A DNA stretch of 64,000 nucleotides from Syngnathus acus (GCF_901709675.1 NC_051100.1:1862001-1926000), one strand, 5' to 3'; shown: positions 39,686-52,344, numbered from the stretch's first letter. Made by a program: numbers and translations. Notes: a model not told the origin generated them from the sequence alone.

Positions 39686-40834
39686 GCCTAGCCTGTGATA
39701 ATGTGTGACCTTGTAGTCTTAACTGAGAGCGACTATTACGTATGTGCAAAGAGTGTCAGAGAAGAGAAAGCGAATGACGCAAGAGAAGGGTTACAGCGAT
39801 ATAATGGCCTTTGGAACTGCTAACCTATTGTGTGTGTAATTCTTTTCTCCTGTATGGCCTTGCGACAGATCGATGGGCATCTGCAACATTTTGTGTGTGT
39901 GTGTGTGTGTGTGTGTAAACAACACAACAACAAGGTGACGCTGCCTTTGCACTGACATAAAATAACCTTGCAGGAGCAGAAAGGACTTATGGGTAATGGA
40001 GTTGGCTCAGCCTCAAGACTCATTATAAAGACACAATAGGAAAACAGTGGAGAACCATCTTTAAGGGCAAAAGTATGTCGAACCTTTTTAGAATATTTTT
40101 TGCAGCGTTCCAAATAACCTTTCCACATTGAAATTAATTGAAATGTCATTAATTCGTTCCTGCCACCACGTTAAATGCTAACTGGATTGAAATCTTGAAT
40201 TAGTACGTGTTTCGAAGCAGATTTGTATAATCATAGGACATCTACGGAGGTTCCATTGCAAATAAAATGCACGTTTTAGTGTTTAGGCCACTGAAATATG
40301 TTGAGGAGTCCTCCGGTGCCAGATTGTGTGCAAAATGAGGCTAATTGTAAAACATGACACCACACTCGATGGGAGTCACGGCAAGTTTGTGGACTAATGT
40401 GAGATGTCGAGGTAGGACGTCATCTGCCAGCGCAAATAAGCCGATGGTGTGAGGACAACAGGCGTCGCTTTAATTGCAGGTGTAAAGGGAGACATCAGGC
40501 CACCGATGTCACATAGAAATAATTCTACAATAACTTTTAATTTCCCACGAGAAGTCATTCCGCTGCCGTGCCCCGCCGCACATCCATCCGCCCTTTCTCG
40601 ACATCTTCATGATACTCCTCTTTCCCTCCTTTATCGTTCGGCTAGCTTGTCGCTCGCTATCCGTCTTCCGCTTGCCCCCCCCCTCCAGCTGTGCCCGCTC
40701 TGATGTCATTTATCCTACTTACACTGTGGCCATGGTGCCCCCCTGGAGCTAATGGCACCGTGGGTAAACAGAGTTCCGCATGATTGCAGATTCATCAATA
40801 AAAACACACTTAATGGGAAACTGGTGGAAACACA
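39686..40834. other. Unique sequence with a TG run
   Basis: A (TG)n run spans 39892-39916. The part 40130-40260 contains GTCATTAATTCGTTCCTGCC, a word typical of a dispersed fish repeat. A C-run lies at about 40676. No gene was recognised. Confidence 0.45.
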
Positions 40835-41004
40835 TACCGTAATTTTCGGACTATAAGTCGCGGTTTTTTTCATAGTTTGGGTGGGGGGGCGACTTATACT
40901 CAGGAGCGACTTATATACATATATGTTTTTTTTCACTTTTTTGGGCATTTTATGGCTGGTGCGACTTATACTCCGGTGCGACTTATAGTCCGAAAATTAC
41001 GGTA
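40835..41004 (-). mobile_element. Palindromic 170-bp MITE, copy 3 (inverted)
   Basis: The same family as 2405 and 18331 but in reverse orientation. It is a few bases shorter in the central TATATA and A-run segment. The termini TACCGTAATTTTCGG and CCGAAAATTACGGTA are intact. Confidence 0.87.
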
Positions 41005-43098
41005 CATATGCGCACACACAATACATATGCACAATTGGATAGGTTTGTGGATTGGCGAGGAAAAGACTCACATAAGTGTTTTGGATGACATGAATCAAAG
41101 GTTTCAGAAAGTATTTGATGAGTAAAATTTGTGAAAACATTGCATCAACGGGTAGGTTTTGGGAAACGTGAAAAAAAATGTTTTTTCCTTTATAGGAACC
41201 AAATGTACCAGTTTGCGCATCTTTTGATCAACCCGGTGTTTGTGTTTTTTTTTTTTTTGTAAAAACAAGGCAATTTTGAGTCTTCCACAAAACTACCCCA
41301 GACTCGTCTAGTCTTTGATGAACTGGACTTACGTGTTTCCGTCAACATAATGTAAACAAAAAATTCAATATATTCCTCAATGACACTTGCTGTTGATGCC
41401 TTTGGTTTGTTGACCATCCAAGTTGACAAAAACATATTTGTGAGATTTGTCAGACATTTTTGCTCAGTTTGTCATAGATCAACAGCGCCTTAAGTGCAAC
41501 AAGCCAGAACCATCTTGAGTGTATTGTGCAAAGAGTAGCAGTTTATTGGCCCCGCGATATGGCTCTCTTCACTCTTCCCGTCAGTCGCCAATAAGCGTTT
41601 GTTTTGCTTTTATTTTTCACTCTTTGCTTCAGCCCGTAACGCTTGAAGAGATTCCCACTGACACTAAAACATCCATTAAGAGCCAATGAGGGGAAAACAA
41701 AGGTGTGGATGGTTTCACTCGACACCACTCTCCTTCTTCTTAATTTTGACTTGTCTATGTTGACTTATTGTGACTTAATGAAGCCCAAAAACGGAGATTT
41801 ATTTGACCTCCTTGTTTTTCTCAGCTTCTATATTGAATCATGCATCGGGTTTCCTAGAAACTCACGAGCCTTCTTTCTGCAAGCTTATCTGGTGTGTGTC
41901 AGTGTGCAAAATGATGATTGTCGTACGTCTTTTCCGAGCGTAAGAAGCCATATTCCAAACGTTATCGCCACACTTCCATAACATGTAAGCCCAAGAGCGG
42001 CAGATATGTGCGGAGAATTATTTCCAAAACAACTAAATCATCCCCAGCGGATGAAAGGCAGACTTTCTGGATCAGCCGCCAGATAAAGTCGGCGCTTCCT
42101 CTGCGCCGTGTATGAAAATGAATCAGGCGCAAAGTGTTTGTGGTATTTTTTTTTTTGCATAATCCTTCAAAGACACAGAAGCAGGACCTAAGCAATGGTT
42201 ACTAAGTAGCAAACATACAAAGTGGAAAACTCCTCAGAGATCCTGCCAAATACGATAAAGCCATTTTTTGTCTTTTAAACAGACCCAGCTTCCAGATTCC
42301 TCAATGCAAAAGTGTCTGATGAATCCACGATATACCTTTCCGTAAACATCAAAGACACTTAAGCATCTTGTAAACATCCTTTCCTGGCAGGTGAAAGGAT
42401 GAAGGATGAGATACGTTATCATTGTTTATTGCATGGGTATCACATCTAAATGTGAATCAAGGAGCAGCCATCCATCAATCGGTCAAACCGAAAACCAAGG
42501 CGGGAGGAGGAGGGACGTGCAAATGAAAAGAACAGTGTGAATGACAGGAGAAGAAGGATGACAAGTCGCCGCGTGGACCAGGGTGACAAACAGAGAGGCT
42601 GCCAGAAGATGAATGACTCCTCTCCAGCGCTTGCACTTGTTCGCCTTTCATGTGAGAAACGTCGGTGAACGACAAGGGGCCAAGGTGAACGACATGCCAG
42701 GTGACAACGTGTAGCTTCCATACGGATTGGTAGCATGAACATGCCGCAGTGTGTGTCAGCATCATGCTCTTAGAGAGGGACATCTTGTTCTTGTGGTTTA
42801 TATATATATAGATACATAAACACACGTTAGAATAAATGTCCATTAATCGGCGATTAAACACAATAGCATGAAAATTCCCAAAAATAATTTCATTTGTGTG
42901 CACTAGCCCTCCCTGGGTGACCACCGTGGGGGGGGCGACCTAGCGCCCCCTGCAGGGTGTTAATTATTGCGCTAACTCTCAAAGTGCAGCTCCCTGCGAA
43001 GACCCTCTCATCAGCAACGCAACACTTTAATCAAGCCACTGTCTGTTTCTTTATGGCTCTCAGTGTAGATAATTAGGAAAAATGTTGGCGGCATTGCA
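41005..43098. other. Unique sequence, no gene seen
   Basis: A T-run lies at about 41247, a TATATATATA patch at 42800, and a G-run with GCGCCCCCTGCAGG at 42930-42955. Frames at 41643-41981 and 42475-42924 lack recognisable domains. Confidence 0.4.
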
Positions 43099-43153
43099 GT
43101 GTGTGTGTGGGTGTGTGTGCGTGTGTGAATGTGTGTGCGTGTGCGTGTGTGTT
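43099..43153 (+). repeat. Imperfect (TG)n microsatellite
   Basis: A TG array interrupted by G, GC and AA variants. Confidence 0.9.
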
Positions 43154-44270
43154 TGGAACGCATGTTTACAGCACTCATCATTCGCCTACGATTATTATTC
43201 ATCATGTCCTCATTTTTATCACCCGGTGATCTCAAGCTCGTGCATGTTGTAAAAGTTTAGCGTCAACAAATATGATGCTTACATTTATATCGCTCATTTG
43301 GAATTTTAGCACCGCTCATTAGAATAAATTGAAAAAACTCTGACATACATGTTGACTTGGAAATGTTGTATTCAAACAATTTAGTACTTGACAAACCAAA
43401 CCCAAATCAATTTAATAAACATCACCTTTTATTGGCCTTTTTATTTTTCATCCTGCACTTGACTAGTACGCCATATATTGAAAAAACTCAAATTAACAAA
43501 AGCATTTCAAGTAAAACTATTAAAAACGAATCTAAAACAAAAAAATCAAAACTGAGGAAAAATTTGCAAACTCGCTCTATATACAGATTAAAACTTAATA
43601 AATTTAAAAAGAACAAAAGTGGAAATGAAATATAAACAAACTATCATGAAAAATCCCAAACTACTATCACCCTGCTCTGGACATGGCCTCCTACTTAGAA
43701 TTCTGAAGTGTGCTAACTTCATGCTAAGGTCATGCTAACTTGGGTACAATTTCTATCACTGGATATGTAGCACTAACATTTGGGTCAAGGTCAAACTTTT
43801 GGGGTGTTGAAAATGCAAGGAAGTTGTGCGAGTGAAAGTACACGATACAACACACGACGGCACGACCGTTGCAAGGCCATTAAAATTTGTTTCTCCATTA
43901 TGCTAATGGCTCCAAAGAGGCTAAACGAGCTGGCATCTAATCTCTAATTTTACCTTTTTTGCCTTGATTGTCTGCTCTGGCATCACAATGGAATAATTAA
44001 GCGAGACGTTTGAGAACGCGGCGTGATTGTGGAGCTAGTTCCAGCTGAGGAGTCTTAATGCTGAGGCTTTAATAAGACAATAAGACGCGCACACTTTACA
44101 TCGGAGAGTTCATTAAGTTCACACACTTGTCACCTCAGTTTAGCACAGATGCACTAAATGAATGCTAACACGCAATCAAAGTTAGAAAGAAACTTTGAGG
44201 TCTCTATGTTTTACTTTAAAGTTTTGCTCTATATTACTTCTGTGACCATGTTGTTTTGGGTGACAAGGGC
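43154..44270. other. Unique sequence, no gene seen
   Basis: AT-rich at 43350-43640, where a Lys/Asn-rich frame is a composition effect. Three CATGCTAA-type words lie at about 43710-43740. The part 43940-44100 has TAAT-rich, low-redundancy DNA. Confidence 0.4.
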
Positions 44271-44768
44271 AGTTAGAGTTTCCAGCAAGAATGTGAGTTT
44301 CAAAGCAGGATTAGGTTTTAAAGCCCAAATTAGTCTTTCAAAGTCGAGATTCAAGACATGGTCGGGGTGGGGTGTCAAGACAGAATAAGGGTGTCAAGAC
44401 AGGGTTAGTTTTTCAAGGCAGGATTTCGGTTCTAAAGTAGGGTTTCAATGGTTAGGATTTAAAATTAGGGCTTCAAGACAGAGGTAGGGTGTCAAGATAG
44501 GGCTATGGTATCAAAACAAAATTAGGGTTTTTAGATATTGGTAATGGTTTCAAATGAAGATTTCAATGGTTGGATATGGTTTCAAATCTTGGTTAGGGTT
44601 TCAAACATGGCTTAGGGTTTCCATTTGGGAATTTAAACAAGGCTCACAGTAAGATTCTACACAAGGCTTTTGGGTTCAAATCAGGGTTAACGTTGTAAGA
44701 CTGTTGGAGTTTCTTGCCTGGGTTAAGGTTTCAAATCGGAGTTAATTAGAGTTTCAAATCTGGGCTAC
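44271..44768 (+). repeat. Telomere-like degenerate minisatellite, main array
   Basis: About twenty diverged units of 15-25 bp follow the pattern TTAGGGTTTCAAGACAGGG. Examples are GGGTGTCAAGACAGGGTTAG, GGTTAGGGTTTCAAACATGG and GGGTGTCAAGATAGGGC. The G-rich strand is on plus. This is the largest of seven such loci in the window. Confidence 0.8.
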
Positions 44769-47026
44769 CTGCTTCCGTCTAATGTGTCAGTCAAAAGTAC
44801 TTTTCTGAAAGATTCCTGATGTGTGTGCCTGATCCGCACGCCTGGCCTGCTCAGTATTCATCAGCATTAGACGAGCTTCCCTAAAGCGCCGCAGACATCA
44901 GAGCAGCATCTCGCCAGCCATCTTCGATGTTTGTCGCACGGCTGCGAGCTGGATATTAAAGGCGGAGCCGGCGGAGCTAATCTGAGATGTTTGTCTGAAC
45001 GCCTGAGATGAAAATGTGAGCATCGTGACAGACGTCAACATCACCATCATCTTCGACGTTGTCTGCAAAGGATATTTGGACAACACTACCGATAAGATGC
45101 AAGAGATGAGAGCTGACATCCAAGTTGTTTCCGTTTAAGATCCATTAGCGTGAAAGCATATCTGTGCCGTTGTTTAAGGCCTTATAAAAATGCCACCTAG
45201 AATGCTGAAAATCATTTTGTTCACTTTTATCTCTTGCCCGGCTAAATAGCTAAATGCATCTTCACCATGTCGTGAGACAAAGAAAGACATAATTATCTCA
45301 TAACATGTTCTTTTAACTTTAGCCTATTAGTTCTTTGTGCCTAGCTCAAAAGCGGCACAATATTGTCGAGCTGGTGAACGCCAGAATGGCATACGTGGGC
45401 GAGCCTTTTTCACGCCTCGTGGTGTCTACTTTTTTAATTGGCTTTCGTCTTTCTTTAAAAAGCACTTGACCTTCTCCACTTGGCCGTAATGATTCGTCGC
45501 CGTCTCATTTGTTGAGATCAGCGAGGAAGCTGCACAAAGGAACGAGGAAGAGGAATTCACTGCAATTCGTGGAAGAGTAAACTAATACAAACAAAAAGTA
45601 ATAGACCAGGAAAATAAATAAATAAATATATATATATATATGTGTGTAAATAATGATATTTTATAATGTATGCAAAACTCACGTTTAGTTGCCACATACA
45701 GTAGTGCTTACACTTTCTAAGAAGAAGTGAAATTAAGAATCATATCTGTGTGCACTGATTGACAGCTAGAGTGACTAATGTCCTCTCTCGCTGTGCTCCA
45801 GGCCTGCGCAGATAAGAGGACTTTGTTTGACGCGGGCCAGATGTAATTAACACACGTGTGATGGAAGGTGCCATCTTGGTCATCTCGGGCGGATATGAAT
45901 TTAAATGCAGATTAGCTGGTGTCGCCATGGAGATTTATTACAAGGGAAATATCTCCCGATATATTTGGGTTCATTTCAGTCATCTGAATTTTTTTCAAAA
46001 TCTAAAAGAAACCTGACTTTCCAGGGATGAGATTGCTCACTTTAGATTTAGACATGAGTAGCAAACTAAAATATGAACATTTGCTGTAAACTTAATCTTT
46101 GTTGGTAATGCCCAAAGCCATATTTGTCCATTGTTCAACATGTCCATGCAACCTTTTGAGATTGCGACCCAAAGGTTTTAGCCAAACTCCTTTTGGGAAC
46201 TGGAACATGACAGAGCGAGCAACAGGAGCATTTTGTATGCTCATTGCTTTGTTAGCATCGCGCTCATGCCAGGCCGCCACGGTTCAGGTCTCGGCAGGAA
46301 ACAAAAAGGGAGCGAGGAAGCCAAAGGAGTTGTCATTCATATTCAGCCGACGTTGGGCCGGTGATCATTGCACCATCCGTGCATATTCTCGACACATCAA
46401 ACACTCTCAGGATCCTACACTGGATTGAAAAATATGGAAGTCATATTTACAACCTGACACACAAATACAATGGTGACTTGATACACGTTTGATGCTTGTG
46501 TATCAAAACCCAAATCGTATTTTCACATTAAAATCAATAGAAAGGCCATGAATCCGTTCCAAAATCTCCCCCAGCTAACGGAAGTGACAAATACTTTCCC
46601 TTGAATGTGGCTAATAGTCTCCAAGCGTCGCTAAATGTCACGTTCGTATCACAAGTCATCAATACTGTCTGTAGATCGGACGGACGGGTAAAGACAGATA
46701 AAGCAGAATTTCTTTTCTGGAAAGCATCAAGAATGTTTTCACATTTGGATCCAGTGTCCTAGCAACACAGCGTGACTCAGGAAAGCGTCTCTCTCTTTTC
46801 ATGGCCTCTGAATTCAATCAGCATTGTAGTGTTCAATCAAATAGGTGTTAATTTCTCATCCTGACTCAAAGCTTGGAGTGTCTACTTGACACGCTGGCGG
46901 CGCAGACGATTGGTTGCCTTCACTCCAGCACAAAGAAAGGCTCTGCTTTTAGTTGTTTTGCATTGTATTAGCTCACTCAGACTTTTATTTCAATTAAATT
47001 ACAGCAATAGAGTCCTGAAGGTGTTT

Positions 47027-47027
<1 letters not shown>
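44769..47027. other. Unique sequence, candidate conserved non-coding DNA
   Basis: AAAT/TA repeats lie at 45611-45641. The part 45790-45965 has TATGAATTTAAATGCAGATT and CCATGGAGATTTATTACAAG in low-redundancy DNA. The part 46490-46570 resembles a dispersed-repeat scrap (ATGAATCCGTTCC). No exon was recognised. Confidence 0.4.
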
Positions 47028-47063
<36 letters not shown>

Positions 47064-47115
47064 TCTATTTGTAACGCAATTTACATTCGGAGGAATCTCA
47101 AAGTGCTACATGGCA
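47028..47115 (+). repeat. (ATA)n run with attached repeat scrap
   Basis: An ATA array at 47028-47062 is followed by TTCTATTTGTAACGCAATTT and AATCTCAAAGTGCTACATGG. This is the layout of the microsatellite-tailed end of a dispersed fish repeat. The family is uncertain. Confidence 0.55.
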
Positions 47116-48123
47116 AGTAAAAACAAGAAAACAAAGCAAAGACAAGTATAAAACAACTGGACGACAACCAGGATGCGGTTTTGCAGGACTGAAGGACTGG
47201 ATGGAATAGAATTACTGCACATTAAAGCGACTTTTGACAAGAGGAACCAAAAACACTTTTAAACTAAACTGGCCTCATGACAAAAACGAATTATGTATAT
47301 ATATATTGTGAAGATGGCTAGTCAACATGTGTTGGTTTTCCAGTTTGCAAAGCGGCGTCTCCGCATGGACCGGTGTAAATCACATGTCCATCTGGAGTGT
47401 CACCTAATCGCGTGTCACAGTCACGGCTTCTAATTGGGCTGTCCCGCCAGGTCGGTGCCAGTTGGAGATAAGTGTTTTGGAACTGGGCCATCAAGCAATA
47501 TGCAAATGAGATGGGCACAAGCAGGAAGGAAGGATCTCCACAGCCTCACTTGATTTTGAAAATGGAACATTTTGCTGCTTGCTAATTAACAAAAAATTGT
47601 GAAAATGAAAAGAAAGTACATGAAATAGTGAGTCGTAAAAATATAGCAATTATTTAATGGAGTGGGTTTGGCACTCCCTCGCCATCTCTCTTGTGGCTCC
47701 ACCCAGACCTCCTGGAACTAGGCCGGTTCTGTTCTTAATCCCACCGCATGCTCGCCTTTGAAGTGGGCCCAACTTTCTCCTCCCTTTCCTCATCCTCTTG
47801 TAGTCACCTCGCCCCTGCCAAGCCCACCCCAAGTATCCACTCCGGTCTCCGCCATGCATCAGTGCGCCTACCCCCAAGCACCTTTTGCAAGCGCCACCTG
47901 CTGGCGCAATGCTCCCCAGAGAGATCACCTGCATATGGGGGGAACAAAAGAGAAGTGTTCCATCATCCGGAACAGCTGGAGATTTTGTGCAGACATCCCA
48001 CACGGTATTGCGTGCGCGTGCGTGTTTGTGAGTGCGTGGGTGTGTGTGTGTGTTCATTACTGATGTGTCGAGAGAAGAAAAAAAAAAGAATAGAGGAAAC
48101 ATTGCTGCCATCCAAACATTTGT
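47116..48123. other. Unique sequence, no gene seen
   Basis: The part 47440-47520 is low-redundancy DNA. TG-rich scatter lies at 48010-48052. Frames at 47650-48111 and 47748-48194 on opposite strands overlap and have no recognised domain. Confidence 0.4.
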
Positions 48124-48124
48124 T

Positions 48125-48169
<45 letters not shown>
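48124..48169 (+). repeat. (TA)n then (TG)n microsatellite
   Basis: A TA array to about 48159, continuing as TGTGTGTGTG. Confidence 0.93.
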
Positions 48170-50793
48170 TTCATTGTTGCTGCTGCCATTATAGTTGCAC
48201 TTGTTGCTGTTTTCTGTTCAATAACAATTATCCAGCCATGCACAATATGGAGCGACGCTACCTGTTAGCCAATAAAACCCCAGGCCAGCTATTAAAAGCT
48301 TCTACCTAAGAAGAGACATCTTGTTAGGAGACACCCCCACTCTCCCTTAAAAAAAAAATAATTTTGAAGGAAGGGGATCAGGAGAAGATGATGAAGATGG
48401 ATGAAGGGAGATAAAACGGCGACGTCACGTGACACGAGAGGTGTCTGCACTTCAAAGGAGGCGTGCGGCAAAAAGTGGAACACTTTTTCACGAAGGACAC
48501 CGACTGAGGGGCAGATTGCAAGCGTTGTCAGGGACAGAGGAGGAGCAGGAGGGATGGAGGGAGGAAGGACAGGTGGCCTCAGCTGAGGTAACAAGCAGAG
48601 GTGGTCTCAATCTGGCGGCTGATTGTGTTTCCACACCAATTTCAACCACTTTGACTTCTCTCTGGGTTGCAGAGTATCTCTTGCATGCAGCCGGCACACC
48701 TTTTTATATTGCATTTTAACATTGCTTTTTCTTCTGCTAGAGAATATTTGACTGGCAAAATGTGCCTTGTAACTGCAAGCCCTTTTTTTCTGTACTTGCT
48801 TCTACCAAGCCTTTAAACTTTGATACGTGTTGATGTTCGCTCACAGACCGTGAAGGCTTTGACGTCTCACCGTAAGACGATACATTTACTGGTAAAAAAA
48901 AAATTCATCAATATATTGGTAATATTATATGAATAACACCACCAGTGTTGTGTATATGATTTAAAAAAAAAAACCCCAACAACAACCTCACACTATGTTG
49001 TATAAAAATGATTTCACTTGAGCAGTGAAGTTCAAGCTTGCTCAAAAATGAGATTGGGGCTCAAAGTACAAAGTCACAAACTTTACTAGACTTCTGAATG
49101 CTTAACAACAAAGGTCAGGAAATGAAAAACTTGAACCCAAACAAAATTGTAATATTTTTGGATTATTTTCAGTAGATTTGACTCAAGTATATTTTGTACA
49201 CTTTCTCCACATATCACCGATCTCATCTGTCCCAATACTTTTGACCATAAACCCAAATGAGTCCGAATTTATCGCTTGCATATCAACATAAACTCTCTCC
49301 AAGCGCGGCACAAAAGTCCTACCCTGTGTGTACTATTTCTATTTGTCAAATTCTATTTTGTAAGTATCAAATTGTGCATAATGTATGTGTGTCAAAAGTC
49401 ATCTTGTAGCACCGGGACAGGCGGCCGCGCGCATGTGTCTGTTTCTGTAATTGTCCAGTTCCCTGGGAGCTTGTAAGTCGGCCACAGTTCATTTAGCGCC
49501 CCTATTACGAGTCTAGCGAAGGGGGATTTGGTAGTCTCTCGTATGATCACCATGGTAAAATGTGCCGGCGACCTAAAAGAAATGTTTTTAACGACCTCTC
49601 CTCCTCTTCTTTTTCTTCTTCGTGCTTCTCATTCTCAGAGCGGCACTAACGTCACTTACATCCGCCATTAAGAGCACTCCGGCCGATGTATTTATGGATG
49701 AAGCGGCTCCAAAGTGTCCATTTAAAAAAGCCTTTCCTTTAAAAAGTTTAGCAGGGCAGAAGTACTGACTTGACATTTTTTACTTCCCCCTTTTTGGGAT
49801 GAAATAATTAGCCTTTACACAATGCTCCCCAAGAGTTGGATGGCCCCGCTGCGAGCCGTCAGAGTCGCCCCGCCGTTTCCATAATGGTGCAAGACATAGG
49901 AAGAGGTCAGCCGCAGTTCTTTTGCTCTCGCTCGCCCGCCTTCCGCCCGACGTGACTGATTGGAGGCGACAGTCGCTCACAACTACACCGTAGAAAGCAA
50001 GGAAAAAAGAAAGAGCGAGCGAGGAAGAGGACGCCGGTGCAGTGAAGGAAGCAACATGTTCAATGACAGTTTACAACTGCGATGTACCTCAGTGGAGCGG
50101 AGACAGACTTCTGCCAAGGTTGAACTGTTAACAAAAAGTCAAACAAAAAATATTTGTGGGGTCGACTACAAAGAGCTGTGACAAGAATAAGGCGGACAAT
50201 ATAAACAGTGTGAGTGGGGTTGATCTGAGTAGAACCAGGTTAGGCCAAGCGTGCTAGTCACTGTCTTTGAAAAGGGGGTGTTTGCGCTGTTGTGGGCGCG
50301 AACACAGCTGACTTGATTTGCCGACAATGAAAGCTGCTCTTCTCATTTGCTTTAAATCATGCACGATGACAGTCTGGCAGTCTGACTGGATCATGATGCA
50401 ATGGAGTGACTGGAAAAGACATCCTACGGTGTATGATACCAAAATGTCCGCCCTCTTTTGGGGAGATGTGTTACTACACCCACCCCACTCTTTTTTTTTT
50501 TGTGGAGGACATCTTTTGACCACAACTTCTGAACACAAAAGGCCTGACTCAATGTCAACACCACATTTTCAGGGTGATGTCTTTGGACACCGTTACCAAT
50601 ATCCCATAAAAATAAACACTTTTGTTGAATCTACAGTTTCAAAAATCCCACCATTGCTACCATTTGTCTTGGTTCGACATATGAGGATGAATTTAAAATT
50701 AATTCATTGTATCTTTGGAAAATTCCTCCAATTTGTCAAAACAGGATGTAATGGTGAGCATCTTACAGAGTAGTTTCCCTTCTGTCTTTGCAG
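48170..50793. other. Unique sequence leading to a candidate exon
   Basis: Purine-rich DNA lies at 48360-48600, AT-rich DNA at 48890-49000, CpG-bearing DNA at 49400-49520 and 49840-50050, and a T-run at 50491. The last part, 50771-50793, reads as a good polypyrimidine tract ending in CAG. Confidence 0.4.
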
Positions 50794-50976
50794 AGAATGA
50801 GGACATTTGGAAGGAGCTGCCAGTTCTCAATGCCAACCCGATGTCCCTCGCGGACATTTTCTGTGTCCAGCTCAGAAACAACGGGAAGGCCCTGCAACAA
50901 GCTGGAGGCACTACAAATTCCCATCTGGCTCGGGAATATACCGTGAGCCACCTGGGAAGACGCTGGGTTGTGTTGT
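50794..50976 (+). CDS. Candidate orphan internal exon (phase 1-1, 61 codons)
   Basis: The acceptor is strong: TTTCCCTTCTGTCTTTGCAG ends at 50793. The donor GTGAGT starts at 50977, preceded by a non-consensus GT. The 183 bp between them are open in one frame and divisible by three, and both boundaries fall after the first codon base, so the exon is symmetric phase 1-1. The peptide is not low-complexity and includes NEDIWKELPVLNANPMSL and LRNNGKALQQAGG. I recognise no domain, and no partner exon was found nearby. It could be a real exon of an unseen gene, a relic, or chance. Confidence 0.25.
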
Positions 50977-51744
50977 GTGAGTTCCAGAAAATGGACAGAT
51001 TTTCTTCCATTTTGACTTCTGGTGACCCATCACTTCTCAGGATGCAGTTTATAAGAAACTAAATTGAAAGGAACATCATAACTTAAACATGAACGCACTC
51101 CTTGTTGCGTTTAGTGCCAACAGTCTCACTGAAACATTTGATAAAAGAAAAAAAAACAGAAACGGGATCCTTTCCGACACAGACGAGCCTCCTCGCTACG
51201 TTTGCACAACGTAGGGAAGCAAAATAAGGCCGAAAGGCGATACCGCCGCTCGTATTTGGACGGCAGATTGGGTCCTCATGTTCTCAATCGGGTCGTCTTA
51301 TTGCCAAGCACGCTCATAAAAAGCCGACTAACTTCATTACACAGCGCTCAATAAGAAACACATGAGCGCCACGACGCAGGAATACTCGCGCTCGGGGGTG
51401 AAAGGAGTTCACTGGAAAATCTAAACCATTAAAAACATTACCGCCTTATTATGTCTGGCTACTCGACAATATACGACTTCAAGGTTGGTCAAAGGACATC
51501 CATGTGGAGTTCACGCACTGATGCGAGCGCTCAACACAATTTTAGTCACGATATATTTCAAGAGAAATACTACATCCATTTCTGTGGAAATGTTGACAAG
51601 CTGAAATTAATTCATTGAATTGTTGAACTATATTTTCTTACTTTGAAGGCTTTTGGCCCAAAAATTAAAAAATGCCACCCCACAAAAAATAGCTCTTAGA
51701 AATTAAAAAATAAAAGCTAAATACAACTGAACTGTAATTTTGCT
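50977..51744. other. Unique sequence, no gene seen
   Basis: The part 51170-51400 is CpG-bearing, low-redundancy DNA. The rest is AT-rich. Confidence 0.4.
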
Positions 51745-51815
51745 GATTCTTTCATGTACCACTAGAGGGAGCTGAAGTACCAGCAGTGGTCCTCATACCA
51801 CACTTTGAGACTCAC
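51745..51815 (+). mobile_element. hAT-like MITE end fragment
   Basis: It contains ATGTACCACTAGAGGGAGCT, then CAGTGGTCCTCATACCACAC and TTTGAGACTCACT. This matches the end of a fish repeat with GTACCACTAGAGGGAGC and TTTGAGAATCACTG-type termini. Only one end is seen. Confidence 0.6.
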
Positions 51816-52286
51816 TAACCTAGATCAGATGAAATGTAAATATCAACACCCCAAAAAAAGGTGATCTCTTGTTATATCTGGGTGTGTGACACTAAATGAC
51901 GGGAAACGTCTTTAAATACAAAGACAGAAGAAGAAAGATGACTGCAAAGAAGCAACTGAGGAACCAGCGTCCTTTCTCACTCTGCACGCACATGCACGCA
52001 TCCATACATGCATACACAAACACACACATGGCATCATACATCAAGGTTAATGCGTTCCTAACAGAACATCATTTGCACGCCGTACGGCAGGTTGCGCACT
52101 TTAATGTTTTAATAAAGCAGCGGCGAATGGAGTCTTTCAATTTAGCCACCACTGTGACGGAATCATCTGTTTTATGGCTGAAACTTAATCTAGCTCCAAA
52201 TTGCTTTGTTACAACCTTCAGTGCGTTTACACACCAACAAAACACACACAACTTCGTTCCATCCAGGCTTCACAGCGGTGCGTGTC
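51816..52286. other. Unique sequence, no gene seen
   Basis: CA-rich scatter lies at 51985-52030. The plus frame 51896-52321 lacks motifs and runs into the next repeat. Confidence 0.4.
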
Positions 52287-52340
52287 TTGAGATACGAGTG
52301 CCCCGACTTACAAACTTTTAAGATACGAGCTGTCTCCTGT
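52287..52340 (+). mobile_element. Fragment of 'GATACGAG' fish repeat
   Basis: GAGATACGAGTGCCCCGACT, then TACAAACTTTTAAGATACGA and GCTGTCTCC. The spaced TACGAG words identify a common dispersed repeat, perhaps the inside of the family whose ends lie at 30145 and 58700. Confidence 0.6.
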
Positions 52341-52344
52341 CTTT

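Noticed and set aside
42475-42924. 149-residue minus frame
   Set aside because: Mixed composition with no recognised motif or splice signals; length alone is not sufficient in 64 kb.
43357-43635. Lys/Asn/Ser-rich 92-residue plus frame
   Set aside because: Driven by AT-rich composition; no motif and no conserved architecture.
47650-48194. Overlapping ~150-residue frames on opposite strands
   Set aside because: Antisense overlap, low-complexity His/Thr and Ile/Tyr tails from TG and TA repeats, and no domains.
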